Below, one piece after another: positions 33,612-41,740 of a stretch of DNA of 64,000 nt. The notes below the pieces were generated by a model. The model was not told the DNA's origin. It saw only the letters and a program-made list of their open reading frames with translations, and did not search any database. The position numbers and the translations under genes are program-made. Origin of the DNA: Roseibium album (GTDB lineage Bacteria; Pseudomonadota; Alphaproteobacteria; Rhizobiales; Stappiaceae); NCBI GenBank assembly GCA_001404055.1, contig CXTY01000006.1, forward strand, positions 104,782 through 168,781, in the 5' to 3' direction. Numbering within the stretch: the stretch's first letter is position 1; each line of letters begins with the position of its first letter.

Positions 33612-34690
33612 GCGGTCAAACGGCTGAACTGCGACCAGATTATCAAATCTCTCGCGTCATCAAGGGCGGCTGGCAATTGGCTGGAGACCATGGTCCGGTC
33701 GACCCGGGGTCCGCGATTGCCGACATGGAAGCCTTTCTGGACGCGGGCATCACCACGTTTGACTGCGCGGATATCTACACCGGCGTTGAGGAAATGATCG
33801 GCACGTTCATTGCCGATGTTCGCAAACGCCGCGGATCGGAGGTCGCCGATCGGGTTCAGGTGCACACCAAGCTTGTGCCGGATCTTGACCGGCTAGCCAA
33901 TTTGACGACGGCGGAGGTCGAGGCAATTGTCGACCGCTCCCTGGAACGCCTCCAGATCGAACGCCTCCATTTGGTTCAGTTATACTGGTGGGACACGTCC
34001 ATCGGATCGCCGGTGGGGGCCATGGAAGTCCTGAAGCGCTGCCAGGAAAAGGGCAAGATCGCGCATCTTGGTGTGACAAATTGGGATGTCGCGGAAACGG
34101 CGCCCTACCTGGAGGCCGGGATCGATCTGGTCTCCACACAGGTGCAGTATTCCGTGCTCGACCGCCGTGCCGCCAAAACCTTGGTCCCCTGGGGAGCGGA
34201 GCATGCTGTCCGGCTTCTGTGTTACGGAACGCTTGCCGGCGGCTTCCTGACAGATATCTGGCTCGGCAAGCTAGACCCGGGCTTTCAATTCGAGAACCGT
34301 TCCTTGATCAAGTATCGTCTGATCATAGACGAATTCGGACCCTGGGAGACGTTTCAGGCACTGCTCCGGCTGTTGAATAATATTGGTGAGCGCCATGGGG
34401 TGACCCTTAGTTCCGTCGCAACTCGCTGGGTCCTGCAGCAGCCCCAGGTCGCAGCCGCGATTGTCGGTGCGCGGTATGCCCGGCATTTGCCGAAAACCCT
34501 GGAGGTCTTTCGCTTTGAGCTTGACGCTGATGATCTGGCAAGCATAGACGCGTTGCTTGAAACGGCTCCGGGGCCACAAGGCCCTGTGTTCGGGCTGGAG
34601 CGCGACCGGAACGGCCGCCATGGCCGGATCATGAAATATAATCTCAACGCCCGTCCTGACGACACTGTTCTTGGGGCGGTCAATGGCTGA
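33608..34690 (+). CDS. Aldo-keto reductase family protein with the catalytic His replaced by Tyr
   Basis: 360 residues from the ATG at 33608, overlapping the previous stop. A TIM-barrel AKR with D52 and Y57 (TFDCADIYTG) and K88 (VHTKL) kept, but the fourth tetrad residue is Y126 (HLVQLYWWDT), where the paralogue at 30944-32425 has H122. The two proteins share LxYGTLxGGFL and TRWVLxQPxVAxAIVGAR segments, so they are related. It may still reduce a different carbonyl or act as an oxidoreductase with altered pH behaviour. Last codons overlap the livG-like start by 8 bases. Confidence 0.85.
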   Translation: MSGQTAELRPDYQISRVIKGGWQLAGDHGPVDPGSAIADMEAFLDAGITTFDCADIYTGVEEMIGTFIADVRKRRGSEVADRVQVHTKLVPDLDRLANLTTAEVEAIVDRSLERLQIERLHLVQLYWWDTSIGSPVGAMEVLKRCQEKGKIAHLGVTNWDVAETAPYLEAGIDLVSTQVQYSVLDRRAAKTLVPWGAEHAVRLLCYGTLAGGFLTDIWLGKLDPGFQFENRSLIKYRLIIDEFGPWETFQALLRLLNNIGERHGVTLSSVATRWVLQQPQVAAAIVGARYARHLPKTLEVFRFELDADDLASIDALLETAPGPQGPVFGLERDRNGRHGRIMKYNLNARPDDTVLGAVNG

Positions 34691-35456
34691 ACCGCTCCTC
34701 AAGCTAACGGATGTGTCCCGGTATTTCGGTGATTTTGTCGCCGTCGACGGCGTTTCGCTGGAAATCCGGAGCGGTTCCATCACCGGTTTGATCGGCCCAA
34801 ATGGTGCGGGAAAATCGACACTTTTCAACGTGATTGCCGGAGATTTGCCGCCGAGCGTCGGTCGCGTTTTGTTCAACGGTCAGGATATTTCCACTCTTGC
34901 ACCGGAGCGTCGGTTCGCCGCTGGACTTGGCCGAACATTTCAGATCCCACGGCCATTTAAACGGATGAGCGTTTTGGAAAACGTCATGCTCGCACCCTTG
35001 GGTCAAAGCGGGGAGGGGCTGTTCGCTCCGGTCTTTAGCCGGGCCCGGATCCGCGAGGAAGAAGCGGCGATCCGTAAAAGAGCGCTTGAGATACTCGATT
35101 TTGTCACGCTCCGTGCACTGGCTGATCAACCCGCAGGCAATATTTCCGGTGGTCAGATGAAGCTGTTGGAGCTTGCCCGGGTGCTGATGGGTGATCCGAA
35201 ACTGATTCTTCTGGATGAGCCCGCCGCTGGCGTAAATCCGGCCCTCACGGAAGTGCTCATTGACAAGATCGAGGAGCTTAACCGGGAGGGCAAGACCTTC
35301 CTGATCATTGAGCACGACATGGATTTTGTGATGCGCCACTGCGACCCGGTCATTGCGTTGGCCGAAGGTCGTGTGGTCTTTGAGGGCTCGGCGACTGCGG
35401 CTCAATCCAATCCTGTCCTCCTGGACGCATATCTGGGGGCACCGGTCGATGCCTGA
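34683..35456 (+). CDS. Branched-chain-amino-acid-type ABC transporter ATP-binding protein (LivG-like)
   Basis: 257 residues from the ATG at 34683, overlapping the AKR stop. Walker A GPNGAGKST, the ABC signature NISGGQMKLLELAR and Walker B LILLDEPAAGVNP are intact, followed by the D-loop and switch His (IIEHDMDFV). The extra LivG-like insert and GLGRTFQIPRPF Q-loop are present. It powers the importer together with the next gene. Its stop overlaps the next start. Confidence 0.94.
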   Translation: MAEPLLKLTDVSRYFGDFVAVDGVSLEIRSGSITGLIGPNGAGKSTLFNVIAGDLPPSVGRVLFNGQDISTLAPERRFAAGLGRTFQIPRPFKRMSVLENVMLAPLGQSGEGLFAPVFSRARIREEEAAIRKRALEILDFVTLRALADQPAGNISGGQMKLLELARVLMGDPKLILLDEPAAGVNPALTEVLIDKIEELNREGKTFLIIEHDMDFVMRHCDPVIALAEGRVVFEGSATAAQSNPVLLDAYLGAPVDA

Positions 35457-36177
35457 CACCCTGCTCACTGTCGATGCCGTCACGGCCGGTTATGTTCAGG
35501 ATCTGCCCATCCTGCGCGATGTTTCCATGAATGTAGAACGGGCGAAGTTGACGGTCATCATCGGCCCGAACGGGGCTGGAAAATCAACCTTGATCAAAGC
35601 TGTCGTCGGCCTTTTGTCGATCAGCAAAGGAACCGTCAAAGCCGAGGGAAAAGACATTACCGGTCTCTCCCCGGACCGGATGACGGATGCCGGGATCTCC
35701 TATGTTCCGCAGACAGACAACGTCTTTAGAACACTCAAGATCCAGCAGAACCTCGATCTGGCCTTGCAGAAACAAGCCAATGCGGCAGAAAAACTTGCCG
35801 AGCTTTACGACAGGTTCCCGGTGCTGGCGGACAAGCGGCGCGAAAAGGCAGGGTCCTTGTCCGGTGGGCAGCGGCAGTTTCTGGCCGTTGCCATGGCACT
35901 GGCCGCCAATCCCAGCCTGATCCTGATGGACGAACCGTCTGCCGGCCTGTCCCCAAAGGCTGCCGAAGAAGTACTTGACCTCGTCAAGCAGCTGACCGGG
36001 CAGGGGGTGACGATCTTGCTTGTAGAACAGAACGTCAAACAAGCCCTGAAACGCGCCGATCATTGTTACGTTCTGGCCGAAGGCCGCAACCAGATCGACG
36101 GACCAGCGGCTGAGTTGCTTGAAGATCCCGCACTCGGCCGGATCTATCTCGGTGGTGAAAGGCGGGTGCCGGCATGA
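35449..36177 (+). CDS. Branched-chain-amino-acid-type ABC transporter ATP-binding protein (LivF-like)
   Basis: 242 residues from the ATG at 35449. Walker A GPNGAGKSTL, signature GSLSGGQRQFLAVAMAL and Walker B LILMDEPSAGLSP are complete, with YVPQTDNVF as the Q-loop and VEQNVKQAL as the switch region. It pairs with the LivG-like ATPase and the two permeases. Start and stop both overlap neighbouring genes. Confidence 0.94.
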   Translation: MPDTLLTVDAVTAGYVQDLPILRDVSMNVERAKLTVIIGPNGAGKSTLIKAVVGLLSISKGTVKAEGKDITGLSPDRMTDAGISYVPQTDNVFRTLKIQQNLDLALQKQANAAEKLAELYDRFPVLADKRREKAGSLSGGQRQFLAVAMALAANPSLILMDEPSAGLSPKAAEEVLDLVKQLTGQGVTILLVEQNVKQALKRADHCYVLAEGRNQIDGPAAELLEDPALGRIYLGGERRVPA

Positions 36178-37088
36178 TCCAGCATCTCGTCGACGGCATT
36201 CTGGTCGGATCCTTCCTGTCGCTTGGCGCCATTGGATTGACAATGGCGATGCATATCCTGCGCTTCGCGAACTTCTCGCATGCCGAGCTTCTGTCGATCG
36301 GGGCGTATTGCGCACTGGTCTTCGACAAGGTGTTTGAAAGCCTGTTGCCGGTTCTTGCGGAAAAGATCGGGCCGCTCTCCATGACCGGTGCGCTTGCCAT
36401 TTCGATTGTCCTGTCAATGGCCGTTACGGGTCTGTCTGCTGTCTTGATTGACCGGTTCGTCTTTCAGCGGGTACGCCAGAAGGGCGAGGAACTTTCGATG
36501 GTGTTTGCGTCTTTTGGCATGGCGCTCATCATCCGCAATGTCATCGGTCTGATCTTCGGTCTGTCGGGCGAGCTCTATTCCAGTGACATCGCCTTTGCGA
36601 TGGTGCTGTCGCGCGATCCCATGCTCCTTGTCAAACCGGATCAGGTGTTCGTGCTGATTGCTGCCCTGGTTCTGATGGTCTTGCTCCACCTGATCCTGTC
36701 GCGAACGACCTTCGGGTTTTCCCTGCGCGCGGTTGCCGAAAATCCGAACCTCGCACAAGTACACGGGGTAAACTTGAAACGCATGATTGCCGCCGTCTGG
36801 ATTATCGGCGGTGGTCTTGGAGCCGTTGCCGGGATCTTTTATGGTCTGAGTTACCAGATCACGCCGGTCATGGGACGAGACCTCGTTTTGCCAATCTTTG
36901 CCGCGACCATCGTGGGCGGCATCGGCAGCGTCTATGGCGCAGTGCTCGGTGGTTTTATTGTCGGGATCGCCTCCAACATGGCTTTGGTTGTCTTGCCGTC
37001 CGGCTACAGTCCCTCTGTTCCGTTTTTGATGATCCTGGCCGTTCTGTTGGTGCGTCCAAACGGGTTGTTCGGGGAGGCACGCGTATGA
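36174..37088 (+). CDS. Branched-chain-amino-acid-type ABC transporter permease (LivH-like)
   Basis: 304 residues, about eight membrane segments, starting IQHLVDGILVGSFLSLGAIG. HILRFANFSHAELLSIGAY is the LivH hallmark and the late ATIVGGIGSVYGAVLGGFIVG is the coupling region. It is an inner-membrane channel subunit, and its start overlaps the LivF-like stop by four bases. Confidence 0.93.
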   Translation: MIQHLVDGILVGSFLSLGAIGLTMAMHILRFANFSHAELLSIGAYCALVFDKVFESLLPVLAEKIGPLSMTGALAISIVLSMAVTGLSAVLIDRFVFQRVRQKGEELSMVFASFGMALIIRNVIGLIFGLSGELYSSDIAFAMVLSRDPMLLVKPDQVFVLIAALVLMVLLHLILSRTTFGFSLRAVAENPNLAQVHGVNLKRMIAAVWIIGGGLGAVAGIFYGLSYQITPVMGRDLVLPIFAATIVGGIGSVYGAVLGGFIVGIASNMALVVLPSGYSPSVPFLMILAVLLVRPNGLFGEARV

Positions 37089-38065
37089 TCGGGGTGATCT
37101 CCTATCTGGTTTTCTTTGCCACTGTAGCCGCGATCCTGGGGATAGCTGTTCTTGGGCTGAACTTACAATGGGGCAACACGGGTCTTTTCAACGGCGGTGT
37201 TGTCGCCTCCTTTGGTGCCGGCGCCTATGGCACGCTGATCCTCGGCGGCACGCCGCAGGAGGGGCACCTGGGCGGGTTTGAGCTATTCTATCCGCTTGCG
37301 CTGCTTGGCGGCATGGCCTTTTCCGGCGTACTTGCCTGGGTTGTCGGCAAGCTGACCCTTCGTCTGCGCCACGATTACCTGGCAATTGCCACCTTCGGCG
37401 TTGCTGTCGCGTTTGAAAACGTGATGCGGAACGCCACGTCCGTTACCGGTGGAGCGCAAGGAATTCGCGGGTTCGAACGCCCGCTTCGGGATTTTCTCGG
37501 CAGCGGTTTTGCCTACAATCTGGTGTTTTTGATCGCCGTCGTGGTCGTGCTCGCTGGTGTGTATGTCTTTCTGGAACGCCTGACCGTGTCTCCATTCGGG
37601 CGCTTGCTGCGCGCGATCCGCGAAGATGAAACCGCCGCCCGGTCTCTCGGCAAGGCCCCCGACAAATTACGTTTGACCGCCTTTGTGACTGGCTCTGTGA
37701 TCATCGGGCTTGCTGGCGGGCTTTACAGCACCTTTTATGCCTTTGTCAGTCCGCAGGATGTCCTGCCGATCCTGACGTTCCAGATCTGGGCGATGTTGAT
37801 TGTCGGCGGGGCCGGCAACAACAAGGGCGCCATGGCCGGTGCCTTTCTGATCTGGGGCGCCTGGACCTTTTCAGGCTGGGCCCTGTCCCGCTTCGCGCCT
37901 ATCGAAGCCCAACTATACACCGGATCGATCCAGTTCGTGCTGATCGGCATGGTGATCGTCGGCATGCTGCTCTGGAGACCGCAAGGTCTTTTCCCCGAGC
38001 GGCTGGTCGTTTCTCAACCCGGAGGAGGAAGCCGGGAAAAGACACAAGCAGAGGGACTAACATGA
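37085..38065 (+). CDS. Branched-chain-amino-acid-type ABC transporter permease (LivM-like)
   Basis: 326 residues with about nine membrane segments; LNLQWGNTGLFNGGVVASFG near the start and LRAIREDETAARSLGKAP, the cytoplasmic coupling loop, mark LivM. The motif WAMLIVGGAGNNKGAMAGAF is typical. It forms the permease pair with the LivH-like protein. The start overlaps the previous stop and the stop overlaps the next start (ATGA). Confidence 0.93.
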   Translation: MIGVISYLVFFATVAAILGIAVLGLNLQWGNTGLFNGGVVASFGAGAYGTLILGGTPQEGHLGGFELFYPLALLGGMAFSGVLAWVVGKLTLRLRHDYLAIATFGVAVAFENVMRNATSVTGGAQGIRGFERPLRDFLGSGFAYNLVFLIAVVVVLAGVYVFLERLTVSPFGRLLRAIREDETAARSLGKAPDKLRLTAFVTGSVIIGLAGGLYSTFYAFVSPQDVLPILTFQIWAMLIVGGAGNNKGAMAGAFLIWGAWTFSGWALSRFAPIEAQLYTGSIQFVLIGMVIVGMLLWRPQGLFPERLVVSQPGGGSREKTQAEGLT

Positions 38066-39315
38066 AAAAAGCACTTGTTTTTGTAGCAGCGGTCGCAGGC
38101 ATGACGGCCCTAAGTACGGGCGTTCAGGCTCAGGATTGTACCACCAAGATCGGAGCAGCCTTGCCGACTTCCGTCGACTGGGGACGCCCGATTGCCGAAG
38201 TCGCCCAATTTGCAGTCGATCAGGTCAACGAAGCAGGCGGTGCAGCTGGCTGTTCCATTGAAATGGTTCTAAGGGACACCCAGGTCGATCCGAAGGTCGG
38301 CGTGGATGCGGCCAAGGCCCTGGTCGACCTGGAGGGCGTGAAGGTGCTGCTGGGCGCAGTCTCTTCCGGCGTCTCCATGCCGATACTGTCCTCAGTGACT
38401 GTGCCGAGCGGCGTGATGCAGATGTCCTGCTGTTCCTCGTCCACGGCGTTCACCAAGCTGGCCGAAGAGGGCAAGACCGATGGCCTCTGGTTCCGGACTT
38501 TCGCCACAACGGCGGTTCAGTCCGCCATGGGCGCAAAGGTGGCGGCTGACAAGGGCTGGAAATCGGTTGCCGTTCTTTACAAGAACGACGACTGGGGTCA
38601 GGACATGGCCAAGCTGATCGCAGCCGACTTCGCTGCGGCCGGTGTCGAGGTGACGGCATCCGTTGCCATCAATGATGGTCAGCCATCGTACCGCGCCGAA
38701 GTCACCGAAGCACTGGGCAGCCAGCCGGAGGCTCTTTATCTTGCGCTTTACCCGACCGAGGGAACCTCAGCTGTACGCGAATGGTTGTCGCTCGGCGGCA
38801 CGCAGAACATGATCCTGGCCAATTCACTGAAATCCGATGAGTTCAGAGACAATGTCGGTCTGCAATATCTCGGCAGCGCACTGGGCACGGATACAGCCTC
38901 GCCGCGCGTCGAAAGCGCCAACGCCTTCAAGGCAGCCTACACGGCAAAATTTGGTTCTGAACCGAACGGGCCGGGCCTCGCCAATAGCTATGATGCAACG
39001 ATGATCGCCTTGCTTGCCATGGAGGCAGCTGGGTCGGATGCTTCGGGTGCGGACATCGCAGCTGCGGTCGCGAAGGTAACTGACCCGAGCGGGAAGCCGG
39101 TCGCCGCCGACACGGCTGGATTCACGGCGGCAAAAGCGACGCTTTCGGAGGGCGGTACCGTCATGTACCAGGGCGCAACTGGCAACGTCCGCTTTGATGC
39201 CAATGGCGACGTTTCCGCACCCGCAGTTGTCTGGAAATTTACAGACAGTGGCACCGAAGAGGTTGAATACCTGTCCTTGAGCGACGTCGATGCCTACATT
39301 GCTTCCTTGAAGTAA
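38062..39315 (+). CDS. ABC transporter periplasmic substrate-binding protein, Leu/Ile/Val-binding type
   Basis: 417 residues with a signal peptide (MKKALVFVAAVAGMTALS, cleavage after about residue 23). A type I periplasmic binding fold follows: KIGAALPTSVDWGRPIAEV, LLGAVSSGVSMPILS, VAVLYKNDDWGQDMAK, and GLANSYDATMIALLAMEAAG. It captures the imported solute. The position at the end of the operon is unusual, as this subunit often comes first. A hairpin-like repeat at about 39331-39363 follows but has no T run. The ligand is unknown; the flanking AKR/RidA enzymes suggest an amino or keto compound. Confidence 0.93.
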   Translation: MKKALVFVAAVAGMTALSTGVQAQDCTTKIGAALPTSVDWGRPIAEVAQFAVDQVNEAGGAAGCSIEMVLRDTQVDPKVGVDAAKALVDLEGVKVLLGAVSSGVSMPILSSVTVPSGVMQMSCCSSSTAFTKLAEEGKTDGLWFRTFATTAVQSAMGAKVAADKGWKSVAVLYKNDDWGQDMAKLIAADFAAAGVEVTASVAINDGQPSYRAEVTEALGSQPEALYLALYPTEGTSAVREWLSLGGTQNMILANSLKSDEFRDNVGLQYLGSALGTDTASPRVESANAFKAAYTAKFGSEPNGPGLANSYDATMIALLAMEAAGSDASGADIAAAVAKVTDPSGKPVAADTAGFTAAKATLSEGGTVMYQGATGNVRFDANGDVSAPAVVWKFTDSGTEEVEYLSLSDVDAYIASLK

Positions 39316-39670
39316 TTGTTTCCCCAAAGAGATCGTCCGAGGCGCTTTGTCCCGGGCGATCTGCATCGTTGTTGCATACCCTCAACCGGATAGAGCGTAG
39401 ACGCTTGCCAGGACTGCCTGGCCCATGGCTTGATCAACCTGCTCGTCATGCGAGGGGCAATCGGCCGAAATCTCTTAACTTATGCATTCTACTTGTCTGG
39501 ACCCATAGGTGCTGACGGGGCACACGATAGTGAAACTCTGACCCTAATGCCCAACAAAACGCCCCGAAGCATTGGCCCAATCATTTGTCCAAGACTCTGG
39601 AAAAAGCGGCACAGATTTCTCCGAAGCAAAAAACGCTTTAACTTCAAAATTATAAAAGGAATGCCCGACC

Positions 39671-39830
39671 TGAGATATAGGTGACACTTCGTGCCGGAGA
39701 CATAGGTAACACTTTTCGAATTTGCGGGAGGTGTCGATGCCGTGGAAGGAAATGTCCATTATGTAGACAAAGCCGACCTGGGACCGTGCGTGCCTTACGA
39801 CTGTTTTGATGAGATCTGCCATACATCCTC
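39671..39830 (+). mobile_element. Relic of an IS481-family insertion sequence end
   Basis: Two near-identical terminal-repeat-like pieces follow each other: GAGATATAGGTGACACTT (39672-39689) and GAGACATAGGTAACACTT (39697-39714). A ribosome site and the ORF MPWKEMSIM then run from 39737 to the stop at 39764-39766. MPWKE is how IS481 transposases typically begin. The rest of the transposase is gone. The surrounding gap 39316-39872 has no other gene. Confidence 0.6.
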
Positions 39831-39872
39831 AATTCGCGCAGGTTGAACAACGAGCCATCTGTCTGTTTGAAG

Positions 39873-41156
39873 TTAGTTGGTTATATCGACAATTATGTTG
39901 TCAAGTTTTCCTTTCGCCAAATCATCTCGCGCGATAGTAAAAATAACAGAATACATGTCTCCCCAAATCCAACCAAGTAGATCGCTGGTTGGTAGCTCAA
40001 GTAGAACTTCATTTGGACTGGACGGTCCATGAGGCGTATATATGTGGCCCTTTGGCGGGTGGGACATTCCTCCACGCTCGTGGATAGCGTCAAATGCCCA
40101 AATGATTTCAAAGCGTGCCTTAGCCTCTTCAGACAACTTTTCCGGGTCGTCGAGGTAAGCGTATTTAGCGTGTCGTTCTAGTATTCGTAGGAATCTTGAG
40201 GCGTATTGAATTAGCTTACCTGTTGAGACTTCGATTTCCGCGTATCCTTCCTCGTCATTACGGCGGTAATTTGTATCGCCAAATGTCAGCTCATTTAGAG
40301 CTTGCAAATAGCGTAACACCCCGACCCGATCGAACGTTTCTCGAAAGGGCGCCACCCCTTCCTTTATCTCCAAAAAACGATCGTGTGCCGTCTGCACCTT
40401 GGCTTGCAGTGCATTCAATGCACACGCAACATCGTCTCTTAACTTCTTTGTCTCCAGAAACATCGCAGTCGAATTCAGTCTGCGTTCCAACACCTCGTCG
40501 ATTAGTTCTATGAGTGCGTCCAGCGTTGTCTCGTCAAATGGTTGGTGAGCCGGATTAGCTAGATCAAACTCTTCGTTTTTAAAAGGTTCGGAGAAGCCGG
40601 GAGCATTTCCTTTGTGCCAACCAGCAGGTTCAGGGAGTTCGCCAACGTGGCCGGTCAGATGGACAGGCCATTGAGGAAAATGTGTATTTACTGGCGGGCG
40701 CTTGTCGTGATGGTTTCGAAACCAATATGACAACATTGGACTCTGTCCCTGCTTGGTTTCAAGTAAGCCATCAATGTGAAGCACCTTTGCTCGTGTTTCT
40801 GTAGGATGAATGAAAAAGGCAAAATTTCCCTGGCGGGGTCCAACGCCCGACCAGATGTTTTGCGGTAGTTCTGCCAAATTGATTTGCGCAACAAAACAAA
40901 GAGGTGTTCCTTCGATCTCCGGCCAATCAAGTTCGCTTGGCAGTGCTGGAGCTCCGCCAAACCACCCGATCGTGTTTTTTGTCGGGAGTGGAACTGCTGG
41001 TGTCAGAATGACCGATGGGCCAGCTTCAGATTTTGCGGCTTGTTGCATCTCAGTTGTCGTCAATTCGTTTTCGAGGAGACTTTTGAGAAAAGCTGCCGCT
41101 TCAGGGTCTACGGTTTTCTTCGGCGATTTCGAGAATAGGCGTTTAAACAGATTCAT
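39873..41156 (-). CDS. DUF1963 (YwqG-like) protein
   Basis: 427 residues, no signal peptide or membrane segment. The central TIGWFGGAPALPSELDWP and LCFVAQINLAELP are the DUF1963 core, and GPRQGNFAFFIHP is close by; the late SDLLGWIWGDMYSVIFTI completes the fold. A helical insertion (about 205-330) between the core and the end makes it longer than typical 250-residue members. Function unknown in the whole family. Codons are richer in A/T than those of the ABC operon, and the gene lies between an IS relic and an attachment site, suggesting transfer. Confidence 0.75.
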   Translation of the reverse strand: MNLFKRLFSKSPKKTVDPEAAAFLKSLLENELTTTEMQQAAKSEAGPSVILTPAVPLPTKNTIGWFGGAPALPSELDWPEIEGTPLCFVAQINLAELPQNIWSGVGPRQGNFAFFIHPTETRAKVLHIDGLLETKQGQSPMLSYWFRNHHDKRPPVNTHFPQWPVHLTGHVGELPEPAGWHKGNAPGFSEPFKNEEFDLANPAHQPFDETTLDALIELIDEVLERRLNSTAMFLETKKLRDDVACALNALQAKVQTAHDRFLEIKEGVAPFRETFDRVGVLRYLQALNELTFGDTNYRRNDEEGYAEIEVSTGKLIQYASRFLRILERHAKYAYLDDPEKLSEEAKARFEIIWAFDAIHERGGMSHPPKGHIYTPHGPSSPNEVLLELPTSDLLGWIWGDMYSVIFTIARDDLAKGKLDNIIVDITN

Positions 41157-41740
41157 GAGTTTATTTCTCTAAGTAACGTTGACGCGGAAATGGCGTAAAA
41201 ATAGTGCAAGATAATAGTGTAATACAGGCAGGCAAAAAAGCAATTTTGGCAAAGAGATGCTAGGCGGACAGAGTGACGATGTCTTCGTAAGACTGTTATT
41301 TGCCATGTGTTTGAAGTGATACATAAAAAAATCAATTTGAACTGACAGTTACTGCCTAATGCGGTCCTATATATTTATGAAAATGAGGCCGAAAACACAT
41401 GATCAAAGCTAATTTGGTTCAACTCTCTACTATTGCTGCTAGCGGAAGCTGCAATATCAGAACCCACGCGCCCCTCCAGCGGGCGACGTGTCCTCAGTTC
41501 TGATCGGCAAATGGTGAATTAAGTCAGAAATTTATGGCGTATTGAGATAGAAAGTTGAACTTGTTTCTTTCGGAGTTGCCCGAATAATTGTCAGTTTTCA
41601 AATATTCAAATTAATGAAATTAACGCAGAGCCTTTGAAAAAAAATGGTCGGAGTGAGAGGATTTGAACCTCCGACCCCCTCGTCCCGAACGCCTATTCTG
41701 TTGGAAAAGGGTCGCAGGTTTCCTAGGTTTTCTGTTGTTC
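41157..41740 (-). repeat. tRNA-Pro(CGG) 3' fragment serving as attachment site (41645-41691) in a gene-free stretch
   Basis: On the minus strand 41691-41645 reads from the anticodon loop (GTTCGGGACG) through the T-arm GGAGGTTCAAATCCTCT to the acceptor end CACTCCGACCA. This is the 3' half of a tRNA-Pro(CGG). No matching 5' half follows, as expected of the element-side repeat created by integration into a tRNA gene. The integrase gene ends 50 bp away. The rest of the interval is AT-rich and shows no gene. Confidence 0.75.

Noticed and set aside
35584..36417. 277-residue minus-strand frame over the LivF/LivH region
   Set aside because: Antisense to two genes of an ABC operon with complete motifs.
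39331..39363. Terminator after the ABC operon
   Set aside because: A hairpin can be drawn (AGATCGTCC against GGGCGATCT) but no T run follows, so support is weak.
41645..41691. Complete tRNA-Pro gene
   Set aside because: Only the 3' half from the anticodon loop is present; no D-arm or 5' acceptor strand follows.
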